Source: an uncultured Oscillospiraceae bacterium (GTDB lineage Bacteria > Bacillota > Clostridia > Oscillospirales > Acutalibacteraceae). Taken from it: a stretch of 64,000 bases of DNA. A program made the translations under genes and the position numbers. Location: NCBI GenBank assembly GCA_900539425.1, contig UQBX01000002.1, positions 104,383 to 168,382 on the forward strand. Direction: 5' to 3'. Of the stretch, positions 26,155 to 34,440 are shown one piece after another. Under the pieces are notes generated by a model, which was given only the letters and a program-made list of their open reading frames with translations, searched no databases and was not told the origin of the DNA. Numbering within the stretch: position 1 is the stretch's first letter; every line of letters begins with the position of its first letter.

Positions 26155-26483
26155 TTGATTGCACCAAGTGAAAGCAGCTGTTTTTCCATGTCTTTATATA
26201 CCTCCTGCATTTTTACACTGCAGGTGGCGCTTCGGGCAACAAACACAATATCGTAATTCCCGTTAAGACGCGGGGCAAGCTGGGCATAAGCCGCCCTTAT
26301 AACACGGCGTGCTCTGTTTCGCTGATATGCTTTGCCTATTTTCTTGCTGCTTGTGATTCCCACTCTTGTTTGCCGCTGCCTGTTTTTCATAACGTAAGTT
26401 ACAAGATTTTTGCCTGCGGCGCTTTTGCCCCTGTAATAGAGGCGGCGGAAATCCTTGTTTTGATTCAAGGCTATGATCTTCAC
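26151..26483 (-). CDS. rnpA: ribonuclease P protein component
   Basis: 110-residue basic protein subunit of RNase P, which trims tRNA 5' ends. Visible motifs: NKDFRRLYYRGKSA at the N-terminus and the RNR-type signature KKIGKAYQRNRARRVIR (about 47-63). It follows rpmH by about 50 bases. Confidence 0.95.
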   Translation of the reverse strand: MKIIALNQNKDFRRLYYRGKSAAGKNLVTYVMKNRQRQTRVGITSSKKIGKAYQRNRARRVIRAAYAQLAPRLNGNYDIVFVARSATCSVKMQEVYKDMEKQLLSLGAIK

Positions 26484-26534
26484 AACACCATTCCCTTAAA
26501 AACAGCCTTTTGCCTTACGGCGGTTAATGCTTAA

Positions 26535-26669
26535 TCAGTAAGTAAGCTGTTTTCTGCCCTTAGCGCGGCGGCGGGCAAGCACCTTTCTGCCGTTTCTTGT
26601 GGACATTCTTTTTCTGAAGCCGTGCTCCATCTTTGCGTGCCTCTTCTTAGGCTGAAATGTTCTTTTCAT
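26535..26669 (-). CDS. rpmH: 50S ribosomal protein L34
   Basis: 44 residues, MKRTFQPKKRHAKMEHGFRK to GRKQLTY, matching L34 end to end. An AAAGGTAG site precedes the ATG. It heads the rpmH-rnpA-yidD-yidC-jag transcript and is expressed from a strong promoter about 100 bases upstream. Confidence 0.97.
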   Translation of the reverse strand: MKRTFQPKKRHAKMEHGFRKRMSTRNGRKVLARRRAKGRKQLTY

Positions 26670-26766
26670 TAAATTCACTACCTTTCACAGACTAAACTGG
26701 TCTTAATCCTTATATACTCTGCGCGGCATAGCGCAGGCTTATACAATTTGCACATTAGCGAACAAT

Positions 26767-26796
26767 ATTATATATTAAAAATAACAAGGTTGTCAA
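26767..26796 (-). promoter_or_regulatory. sigma-A promoter of rpmH
   Basis: On the minus strand consensus TTGACA, 18-base spacer, consensus TATAAT. Leader of about 90 bases before rpmH. Confidence 0.8.
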
Positions 26797-26814
26797 CCTT
26801 AAAAATAATAAATC

Positions 26815-26843
26815 TTGTAATTAATAAAATTATATATTATAAT
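26815..26843 (+). promoter_or_regulatory. sigma-A-type promoter of the nucleosidase gene
   Basis: TTGTAA, 17-base spacer, TATAAT, divergent from the rpmH promoter. It gives a leader of about 85 bases in which no known riboswitch was recognised. Confidence 0.6.
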
Positions 26844-26934
26844 AACACTATATTTTGTGGTCATAGCGGCATCGGCAACAAGAGCCCCCTGCTGTGATAA
26901 CACAAATTTGCATAATATAAGGTGGTAAAACGCT

Positions 26935-27645
26935 ATGATAGGTATTATTGGTGCCATGGATATTGAGATAGAAGCCGTGCAGAAGCGTATTGAGGACTGT
27001 GTTACTCAGGAAATTGCAGGGTGCGTTTTTGCCTGCGGAAACATAAACGGAGTTACGGTGTGCGCCGCGCGCTGCAACCCGGGCAAAGTAAATGCCGCAA
27101 TCTGCGCGCAGATAATGATAGACCGCTTTGATGTTGATAAATTAATAAATATCGGGGTAGGCTGTTCGCTCTCAAGCGATGTTGCAATAAAAAACATCGT
27201 AATAGCAAGCGACGTTTGCCAGTACGATATAGATATAACCGCCCTTGGTGAGCCGCGCGGCTACATAAACGGGCTTAATATGATAAAAGTAGAAACAGAC
27301 AAGGATATTTCAGACCGCCTTGCGAGAATAGCAATCAATTCCGGAGAAAAGATACACCGCGGCACTGTTGCAAGCGGGGATACCTTTATTGCGGGCGACG
27401 AATTAAAAAAAGAGATAGCGGAGAATTTCGGCGCTATCTGCGGTGAGATGGAAGGCGGAGCAATAGCGCAGACCGCCGCCGCAAACAACATTCCGTTTGC
27501 CGTTTTAAGGTCTGTAAGCGACGGAGGCGATTCCTCTGCCGCAATGGATTACCCCACATTCAAAAAAACGGCCGCGGAAAAATCCACGGCCATAATCCTT
27601 AAATATCTTGAGGGCGAAAAAACACAGCTTGAATTTATTCAGTAA
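26935..27645 (+). CDS. mtnN: 5'-methylthioadenosine/S-adenosylhomocysteine nucleosidase
   Basis: 236 residues, PNP/UDP phosphorylase fold. MIGIIGAMDIEIEAV at the start matches MtnN. The family block VGCSLSSDVAIKNIVIASDVCQYD follows, then the catalytic CGEMEGGAIAQTAAANNIPF and RSVSDGGDSSAAMDY with the general-acid Asp. It recycles SAM by-products by cleaving adenine. AAGGTGG ribosome site. The stop overlaps the convergent XRE gene by 11 bases. Confidence 0.92.
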   Translation: MIGIIGAMDIEIEAVQKRIEDCVTQEIAGCVFACGNINGVTVCAARCNPGKVNAAICAQIMIDRFDVDKLINIGVGCSLSSDVAIKNIVIASDVCQYDIDITALGEPRGYINGLNMIKVETDKDISDRLARIAINSGEKIHRGTVASGDTFIAGDELKKEIAENFGAICGEMEGGAIAQTAAANNIPFAVLRSVSDGGDSSAAMDYPTFKKTAAEKSTAIILKYLEGEKTQLEFIQ

Positions 27646-28276
27646 TAAAGCTGCTCATAATATATTCTTCCGCTTCCTCTATAAGTTTGTGAAGCACGTT
27701 TCCGTCCATAGAATCTATGCCGGTTCGTGATTTGTCCTCAATAAAGGCAAATCTTGAATCAAGCACCGCAATGGCGGCGCTGGCAAGCTCATGGCCCAGA
27801 TTATAATCAAGCCTGAACATATCGCTGGGCAGCGCTCCTGCCTTTGCAAGAGTAAGCGCTCCGCGGTAGATGCACAGCATATAATAATCATGAAGATATT
27901 TTACAAATGAATTGTCCTTTGAAGATGCAACTGCCATATCTATGAGTATTTTTGTGGACTGAGTAAGAGTGGCAAGGGAAGAATCATCCCCGTCATCTCC
28001 CGCAATACGTGTAAGATAATCCTCATCAAGACCGTATCTGCTTTTTGATATGCCGAGCAGATAATCGGTTGTTACTCCGTAATATTCGCTGCATTTTATA
28101 ACAAAATCAAGCCCGCATTCACGAATTCCTTTTTCATAGTGACTCAAAAGAGCCTGACTGATACCGAGATCGGCTGCCGCCTTTTTTTGACTTGAACCGC
28201 GCTCTTTTCTGAGCTGAGAAAGAACGGCGGCAAATTTTGATTTTTTACCTGAGAAATTATTATTGCTGTCTGCCAT
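27635..28276 (-). CDS. XRE-family transcriptional regulator
   Basis: 213 residues. The HTH_3 domain is at about 14-68: FAAVLSQLRKERGSSQKKAAADLGISQALLSHYEKGIRECGLDFVIKCSEYYGVTTDYLLGIS. The C-terminal 140 residues are helical with no recognised domain and may sense a ligand or dimerise. I use ATG 28276 (MADSNNNFSG) with AAGGG upstream; a longer open frame has no support. Divergent from the histidine phosphatase. Confidence 0.85.
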   Translation of the reverse strand: MADSNNNFSGKKSKFAAVLSQLRKERGSSQKKAAADLGISQALLSHYEKGIRECGLDFVIKCSEYYGVTTDYLLGISKSRYGLDEDYLTRIAGDDGDDSSLATLTQSTKILIDMAVASSKDNSFVKYLHDYYMLCIYRGALTLAKAGALPSDMFRLDYNLGHELASAAIAVLDSRFAFIEDKSRTGIDSMDGNVLHKLIEEAEEYIMSSFITE

Positions 28277-28474
28277 ATTTTTTACCCTTATTCTTTTTAC
28301 TTCAAAATTCGCTTTTTTTATATACATTATATAACTGTTCTTTATACTGTCAGTAATTATACCGCGTGTAATTGCGTTTGTAAAGAGCAAATTAAATCTG
28401 TAAACGATTTGTAATAATTCGTGCTTTTGCTGCAAAATTTTCTTACAAAAAACAATTCAAAGAGGTGTTTTAAA

Positions 28475-29101
28475 ATGAAAACCTTTACCATTTATGTGTT
28501 TCGCCACGGAATAACAAAAGGTAATCTAAACGCACAGTATATTGGGCGTGCAGACTATCCGCTTACTATGGATAGTATATCTTCCCTCAGAAATATAAAG
28601 GCAAAATACCATTATCCCGAGGTTCAGGCGGTGTTTACATCTCCGCTGAAAAGATGCACGGAATCTGCGGACATAATGTTTCCGAAAAATAACCCGATTG
28701 TAATAAATGACTTTATTGAGTACAATTTCGGGGAGTTTGAGGAGTGCACGGCAAAAGATCTTGAGAATAACGAAGATTTTATAAAATGGATACGCGGAGA
28801 TATGAACTCCCGCCCGCCTTACGGAGAGAGCAATGCGGAATTTACCCACCGCGTGTGCGACGCTTTTGAAAAAGTGGTGGACGGGCTTATAAAAACACAG
28901 ACCGAAACCGCGGCGATAGTAGGCCACGCCGGAGTGCTGATGACAATTCTTGCGTGCTACGGTCTGCCCGAAGCGCCGATGGCTCACTGGCAGATGGATC
29001 CCGGATACGGTTTCAAACTGCGCATAACACCGTCGCTGTGGATGCGCGCAAATAAACTTGAAGTGGCGGACACGGCTCCCGAATCCACTCGTGAGGAATA
29101 A
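28475..29101 (+). CDS. histidine phosphatase family protein
   Basis: 208 residues. The RHG motif VFRHGITKGNLN is at about 8-19; the second conserved block TSPLKRCTESADIM, then EYNFGEFEE, and the second His in AIVGHAGVLMTIL. The fold covers phosphoglycerate mutases, alpha-ribazole phosphatase and others; the sequence alone does not decide. Ribosome site AAAGAGGTG before ATG 28475. Confidence 0.85.
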   Translation: MKTFTIYVFRHGITKGNLNAQYIGRADYPLTMDSISSLRNIKAKYHYPEVQAVFTSPLKRCTESADIMFPKNNPIVINDFIEYNFGEFEECTAKDLENNEDFIKWIRGDMNSRPPYGESNAEFTHRVCDAFEKVVDGLIKTQTETAAIVGHAGVLMTILACYGLPEAPMAHWQMDPGYGFKLRITPSLWMRANKLEVADTAPESTREE

Positions 29102-29136
29102 TCTATAACATTATTTATATAATCAAATATAAAATG

Positions 29137-29164
29137 AAAGGCGGTTCATACGAACCCCCTTTTT
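29137..29164 (+). terminator. bidirectional terminator between phosphatase and mgtC genes
   Basis: AAAGGCGGTTC / GAACCCCCTTT imperfect stem with loop ATAC and a TTTTT end, between convergent genes. Confidence 0.8.
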
Positions 29165-29179
29165 GTTTGCCGTTATGTA

Positions 29180-29893
29180 TCAGGTAAGGTGTTTCCAGCC
29201 TGTTGAGATTATATCTTCATGTTTTCCTACATGGGTTATAATATGCTCAACCAGCTCGTTGTTCTTGCGCTTTGTTGATATCTCCGCCCTTACCTTTACG
29301 TTGCCGCCGTCCACATCGCTCATTTCAAGGTTTCTGAGCAATACATCGTCAAGCTCACGGAAATATTCAATAATGTTTTTCTTTATCTCGTCAGCATTTT
29401 CCTCAGAGCAGACTATTGAAATGCGGTAAAAGGTTTCAAGCTTATCGGATTTTCCTTTATTATATTCCTGCTTTTTGGTTATAAACTCAGTAATCGGGTG
29501 GATTACTATGTGAGCCAGAACGATAGTGCCGGCAACCATTGCCGCAAACCACCATCTGTCCAAACAGCAGAGAATACCTACGGATGCAGACGCCCATATT
29601 GACGCCGCCGTATTTATTCCCTTTATCTTGGTGCCGTCACTGATTATAACGCCGGCACCGAGAAAGCCTATGCCGGAAACTATCTGGGCGGCAATACGTG
29701 TAACATCGGAACTGCCGTCCTTGGCAAGGTAAGAAAATGCGGTGAAAGCGAAAGAACCCACGCAAACTATTACATTTGTAAGAATACCCGTGCGGTGTTT
29801 TGTAAGCTGGCGCTCTGCGCCTATCAGTATACCAAGACCCGCCGCAATGAGTAATCTTATTGCAAATCCCCAAACCGTTGTGATTGCAGGCAT
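29180..29893 (-). CDS. MgtC/SapB family membrane protein
   Basis: 237 residues: four to five hydrophobic segments in the first 145 residues with the family signature LLIAAGLGILIGAERQLTKHRTGILTNVIVCVGSFAF and GFLGAGVIISDG, and IKGINTAASIWASA. A soluble C-terminal ACT-like domain covers about 150-237. Relatives help under low Mg or acid stress and modulate membrane ATPase; the role here is unknown. Confidence 0.9.
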   Translation of the reverse strand: MPAITTVWGFAIRLLIAAGLGILIGAERQLTKHRTGILTNVIVCVGSFAFTAFSYLAKDGSSDVTRIAAQIVSGIGFLGAGVIISDGTKIKGINTAASIWASASVGILCCLDRWWFAAMVAGTIVLAHIVIHPITEFITKKQEYNKGKSDKLETFYRISIVCSEENADEIKKNIIEYFRELDDVLLRNLEMSDVDGGNVKVRAEISTKRKNNELVEHIITHVGKHEDIISTGWKHLT

Positions 29894-29915
29894 TTTATCT
29901 GCTCCTTTAAATTAA

Positions 29916-31631
29916 TCAGTAAAGAGGAAGTTTATTGAAATTCGGTCTGTCTTCTGCAAGAGTAATGCTTGTTTTGCCGTATATGCTCTGCTGAAGGAGC
30001 TGCGCAGTAAGCGGGAAATCTACCTTCCAGCACCACATGTTGTAAAATGTGCCGCCCTGGCAGGTGGTTATCGCAACTCCGTTTTCATCTGTTGTGTTTT
30101 CCGGCACGGTCTGGGTATTTATCTGATAGCCGAGCCAGCCGTGGCGCAATGCGTATGTGCCGATATCAATTACTTCTGATTTCTGGAATCCCATTTTAAC
30201 ATAGGGAAGTAATTTGTTTACTACTTCAAGTGATTTTACAGTTGACGCACCGCTCATTTTTTCAAATATCTTGAGAAGAACGGTTTTCTGGCGGTCTGCT
30301 CTTGCATTATCTGAATCTATATAACGTATTCTGCAGAAAGCAAGCGCCTGTTCGCCGTTAAGGTCAACAAGTCCCGGCTGAGCGTCTATAGTTACATTGC
30401 CGTATCTTGACGGATGATTGTTTATCTCGTTTATCTCCGCTTCCGTCATCTCAACGGTGATGCCGCCCAGTGTGTCAATGATACTCTTGAAGCTGTCAAA
30501 GTTAACTATAACATAGTTGTCTATGTTTATTTTAAAATTATTTTCAATAGCTCTGATATAGCAGTCGATACCGCCGTAATACATTGCCTCGTTAATTTTG
30601 CTGTATCTGCCGCTTTCCTCGTCGCCCTCGGTTACCTCATAATAGCAGTATGAGTCACGCAGTACTGAAGTAAGCGTTATCTGCTGGGTATCAATATTTA
30701 CGCTGGCAATGATTGCCGAATCGGCTCTTGTATCCTCGTCTGTAATATTTTCGTCCCTTGTGTCCTCTCCTATAAGAAGCACATTGAGCACGTGAGTTGA
30801 GGAAACGGGAGTGCCGTTGTAATACCACTTTTTGAGCATATCGCGGTAAGACGATGCTGTTTCATCCTCATATATCGGGGTGAAATCCTCTTCAAGAACG
30901 TCCATACCCGTCCACTCGTCAATGGTCTGTGTCTGCTCCGGTGTATCCGTGGCATTGTCAAGAGTTTTATTAAGATATAAATATGTGCCAACGCCTGCGC
31001 CTATTACAATAACAAGAATTATCGCAATCACGCTTATGATTATTTTTTTGATTTTAGAGCCTTTTTTATTTTTCTTTTTGCCTTTTTTGCCTTTTTTTGC
31101 GGATGTCTGCGGAATTTCGGCATAATTCATAATGTTTACGTTTCCGTTTTCATCAGTATCATAATGCACTTTTCCCGCATTTTCTGCCGGTTCCTGTCTT
31201 TGAACAAAAGGCTGCTCATTTCTTTGCGGCACAGCTGCCTGCGGCATTTGAGTATATGCTGCCTGGCGGTGCATATCTTCCTGCGGCATTTGAGCACGGC
31301 GAACTGTTTCTTCCGTCTTGGGAGCCTGCGGCTTAACAGGCGTTTTCTCTGTGTTTTGAACAGGTTTTTTCTGTTCTCTCTGCTGAACCGGTTTTTGCTC
31401 TGTTTTTTGCGCCGGCTGAACCTTTACGCTTTCCTTAACCGCATTTACCGTATTCTGAGCTTTATCAACAGCTCCTGCTTTTTCCGCTTTTTTCTCTGCC
31501 GCGGGAGCTGTGTTGTTATTTATCTCCACACTCTTACGTGTGCCCTGAGCTTTAATACGCTCTTCGTTTTCTTCTCTTCGTTTTCTTACTTCTTTAAGAA
31601 TTTCATCAACATCAAAAGAAGAATCGCTCAT
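29916..31631 (-). CDS. LytR-CpsA-Psr (LCP) family cell-wall glycopolymer ligase
   Basis: 571 residues. A long cytoplasmic N-terminal part (about 1-190) is low-complexity and rich in Q, P, K, E. A Lys cluster KKGKKGKKKNKKGSKIKK and one membrane helix (about 197-219) follow, then the extracellular LCP domain. Its motifs are LLIGEDTRDENITDEDTRADS (catalytic Arg/Asp), SVLRDSYCYY and LNGEQALAFCRIRYID with DNARADRQK. LCP enzymes transfer lipid-linked polymers to peptidoglycan. The long cytoplasmic tail is unusual and may recruit partners. Confidence 0.9.
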   Translation of the reverse strand: MSDSSFDVDEILKEVRKRREENEERIKAQGTRKSVEINNNTAPAAEKKAEKAGAVDKAQNTVNAVKESVKVQPAQKTEQKPVQQREQKKPVQNTEKTPVKPQAPKTEETVRRAQMPQEDMHRQAAYTQMPQAAVPQRNEQPFVQRQEPAENAGKVHYDTDENGNVNIMNYAEIPQTSAKKGKKGKKKNKKGSKIKKIIISVIAIILVIVIGAGVGTYLYLNKTLDNATDTPEQTQTIDEWTGMDVLEEDFTPIYEDETASSYRDMLKKWYYNGTPVSSTHVLNVLLIGEDTRDENITDEDTRADSAIIASVNIDTQQITLTSVLRDSYCYYEVTEGDEESGRYSKINEAMYYGGIDCYIRAIENNFKINIDNYVIVNFDSFKSIIDTLGGITVEMTEAEINEINNHPSRYGNVTIDAQPGLVDLNGEQALAFCRIRYIDSDNARADRQKTVLLKIFEKMSGASTVKSLEVVNKLLPYVKMGFQKSEVIDIGTYALRHGWLGYQINTQTVPENTTDENGVAITTCQGGTFYNMWCWKVDFPLTAQLLQQSIYGKTSITLAEDRPNFNKLPLY

Positions 31632-31842
31632 TGGTTTTCACCCCTTATGCACGCCTGAGCGCGCCCAATTTGATATAACACAGAAAACATTATATAACAT
31701 TTAGTTATCGATTTCAACAAAAAATGATTTTTTAATATATTATTAATATTAGAAAAGTTATTTATTTTATTATTCCGCTGTGTTGTAAAAAAATGAGCAA
31801 ATAAAGCGATTTTGTCATAATAAAAGCCGTTTTCACAAAAAA

Positions 31843-31868
31843 AGGGCACTGCCGAAAGACAGCGCCCT
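31843..31868 (-). terminator. intrinsic terminator after gyrA
   Basis: On the minus strand AGGGCGCTG / CAGTGCCCT with one internal mismatch and an 8-base loop, followed by seven Ts. It ends the dnaA-gyrA block. Confidence 0.88.
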
Positions 31869-31881
31869 GCTTGTTTTTATT

Positions 31882-34386
31882 TTATTCCTGTGAATTTTCG
31901 GTTTCCTGCGGAATTTCGTTATTTTCGTCGTTTTCTGAGTTATCCTCATCAATTCTGTCAACAACCGAAATCGTGGCAACCTTTTCGCCCTCATTCACAC
32001 GCATTACCTTTACGCCCTTGCTCGGTCTTTGGAACGTGGAGATCTGGTCGGCGTGTGTGCGGATAACAATGCCGTCACTCGTAATCATGATAACATCATC
32101 GTCCTCTTTTACGGGAGCAATCATCGCAACCTTGCCGTACTGAGCCGTGCGGTAGTTGATAAGACCTTTACCGCCTCTTGACTGAACACGGTAATCGTCA
32201 AAAGAGCTCTTTCTGCCGAAGCCCGTTTCGGAAACGGTGAGCAGTTTATAACCGTCAAGCGAAGCCGCAAAGCCTACAACGTAATCGTCGTCCTCAAGCA
32301 TTATTGCTCTCACACCTCTGGCGGTTCTGCCTATAAGGCGGGCATCCGATTCGTTAAAGCAAATGCTCATGCCGTTGTGGGTTGCAACCACAAGTTTTCT
32401 GATACCATCCGTAATCTCAACATAGGCAAGTTCATCGCCCTCGTCAAGATTTACGGCAATTATACCGCTCTGGCGGATATGGCGGTATTCGTCAATATCC
32501 GTTCTCTTGATAACACCCTTTTTAGTTACCATGCAAAGATAACGGCGGTTTTCATCCTGCGGTATTTTTACCATAGCAGAAACCGTTTCGCCCTTTTCAA
32601 GCGGCAGCAGGTTTACAACATTCATACCTTTGCCCGTTCTTGAAGATGCGGGTATCTCGTAAGCTTTTTTGCGGAAAACCTTGCCCGTATTTGTAAACAG
32701 GAACACCACATCGTGCGAAGAGCAGGTGAACATTGTTTTGGCAACGTCCTCTTCACGGCGGCTCATTCCCATTATGCCTCTGCCGCCTCTGTTCTGAGCT
32801 TTGTAGGTATCAACCGTCATTCTCTTCATATAGCCCATATTTGTAAGGGTGAGAATACATTCCTCTACGGGGATAAGGTCTTCATCGTCAACAGAACCGA
32901 TAACTGCGCTGATCTCGGTTTTTCTGTCGTCTCCGAATTTATCTACTATTTCCTTTGACTCTTCCTTGATGATAGCGAAAACTCTTTCCTCATGTTCAAG
33001 GATATCTTTGTAATCGGCAATCTTTTTATCAAGTTCGTCTAACTCGTTTACTATTTTCTCAATCTCAAGTCCTGCAAGCTGACCGAGCTGGAAGTTTACA
33101 ATAGCAGTTGCCTGCGGGTCGTCAAAATCAAATTTCTCCATAATTGCAAGCTTTGCTTCGGACTTGCCGCCTTTGCAGGCTCTTATGGTGGCAATAATAT
33201 CGTCAACGATATCAATCGCTTTTTTCAGACCCTCTAAAATATGCGCTCTTGCCTCTGCCTTTTTAAGGTCATATCTTACACGCCTTGTGATAACTTCTTC
33301 TCTGAATTTTATGTAATTCTGAAGTATCTGCTTAAGTGTAAGTATTCTCGGCACGCCGTCAACAAGCGCAAGCATGATAACGCCGAAGGTTACCTGCATC
33401 TGCGTCATTTTATAAAGATTGTTGAGCACTACCTGGGCATTTGCGTCCCTTTTAAGAGTTATCTCAACGTGCATGCCCTTTCTGTTTGTAAAATCCTTAA
33501 TACCCGAAATGCCTTCAAGGCGCTTGTCCTTTACAAGCTCGGCGATTTTTGCTATAAGCTCCGCCTTGCGCACCTGATAAGGCAGTTCAGTGATTATGAT
33601 TTTATAATGGTCGCTCTTATCCTCAACTATTTCGGCGCGGGCACGCAGATATATCTTGCCCTTACCCGTTGAGTAGGCTTCTTTTATTCCCTTTGTGCCC
33701 ATGATTATACCCGCGGTGGGGAAATCGGGGCCTTTTATGAACTGCATGAGTTCGGAAGTATCGCAGTCCGGGTGGTCAATAAGATAATTAACGCCGTCAA
33801 CAACTTCTCTCATATTGTGCGGCGGAATATTTGTTGCCATACCTACGGCGATACCCGATGAGCCGTTTACCAGCAGATTGGGAAATCTTGTGGGCAATAC
33901 TGACGGCTCTTTTAAACGGTCGTCATAGTTCGGGTCAAAATCTACCGTATCCTTATCTATATCCTGAAGCATGCGCATGCTTATCTTGCTCATGCGGGAT
34001 TCGGTATATCTGTATGCCGCGGCGGGGTCGCCGTCAACAGTACCGAAGTTGCCGTGACCGTCAACAAGCATATATCTCATTGAGAAATTCTGCGCAAGTC
34101 TTACCATGGCGTCATAAACAGACGCGTCGCCGTGGGGATGATAACGTCCCAGTACGGCGCCGACGGTGTCCGCGCACTTTCTGTAAGGCTTGTCCGGATA
34201 CAGATTATTTTCAAACATTGTGTAAAGTATACGCCTGTGAACGGGTTTAAGTCCGTCCCTTACATCGGGCAGAGCTCTCTGCACGATAACGCTCATTGAA
34301 TAATCAAGAAACGCCTTGCGCACCTCTTTGTTTATTTCAACATCAATAATTTTTTGGTTGTCATAACGCACTAAATCGTCTGCCAT
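31882..34386 (-). CDS. gyrA: DNA gyrase subunit A
   Basis: 834 residues. The catalytic tyrosine region shows GRYHPHGDASVYDAMVRLAQNFSMRYMLVDGHGNFG followed by AAAYRYTESRM. The quinolone-resistance-determining region carries D and S-equivalent residues HGDASVYDA, where the position of the usual Ser/Thr is Ala-Ser. The C-terminal beta-pinwheel has the GyrA-box-like QNRGGRGIMGM (about 550). An acidic Asn/Glu tail ends the protein. AGAGG ribosome site. Confidence 0.97.
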   Translation of the reverse strand: MADDLVRYDNQKIIDVEINKEVRKAFLDYSMSVIVQRALPDVRDGLKPVHRRILYTMFENNLYPDKPYRKCADTVGAVLGRYHPHGDASVYDAMVRLAQNFSMRYMLVDGHGNFGTVDGDPAAAYRYTESRMSKISMRMLQDIDKDTVDFDPNYDDRLKEPSVLPTRFPNLLVNGSSGIAVGMATNIPPHNMREVVDGVNYLIDHPDCDTSELMQFIKGPDFPTAGIIMGTKGIKEAYSTGKGKIYLRARAEIVEDKSDHYKIIITELPYQVRKAELIAKIAELVKDKRLEGISGIKDFTNRKGMHVEITLKRDANAQVVLNNLYKMTQMQVTFGVIMLALVDGVPRILTLKQILQNYIKFREEVITRRVRYDLKKAEARAHILEGLKKAIDIVDDIIATIRACKGGKSEAKLAIMEKFDFDDPQATAIVNFQLGQLAGLEIEKIVNELDELDKKIADYKDILEHEERVFAIIKEESKEIVDKFGDDRKTEISAVIGSVDDEDLIPVEECILTLTNMGYMKRMTVDTYKAQNRGGRGIMGMSRREEDVAKTMFTCSSHDVVFLFTNTGKVFRKKAYEIPASSRTGKGMNVVNLLPLEKGETVSAMVKIPQDENRRYLCMVTKKGVIKRTDIDEYRHIRQSGIIAVNLDEGDELAYVEITDGIRKLVVATHNGMSICFNESDARLIGRTARGVRAIMLEDDDYVVGFAASLDGYKLLTVSETGFGRKSSFDDYRVQSRGGKGLINYRTAQYGKVAMIAPVKEDDDVIMITSDGIVIRTHADQISTFQRPSKGVKVMRVNEGEKVATISVVDRIDEDNSENDENNEIPQETENSQE

Positions 34387-34440
34387 TTAAACCTCTCCAA
34401 AACCAAGTAATATTCAATAGCCGTCAGTATGTTTCAGCTT

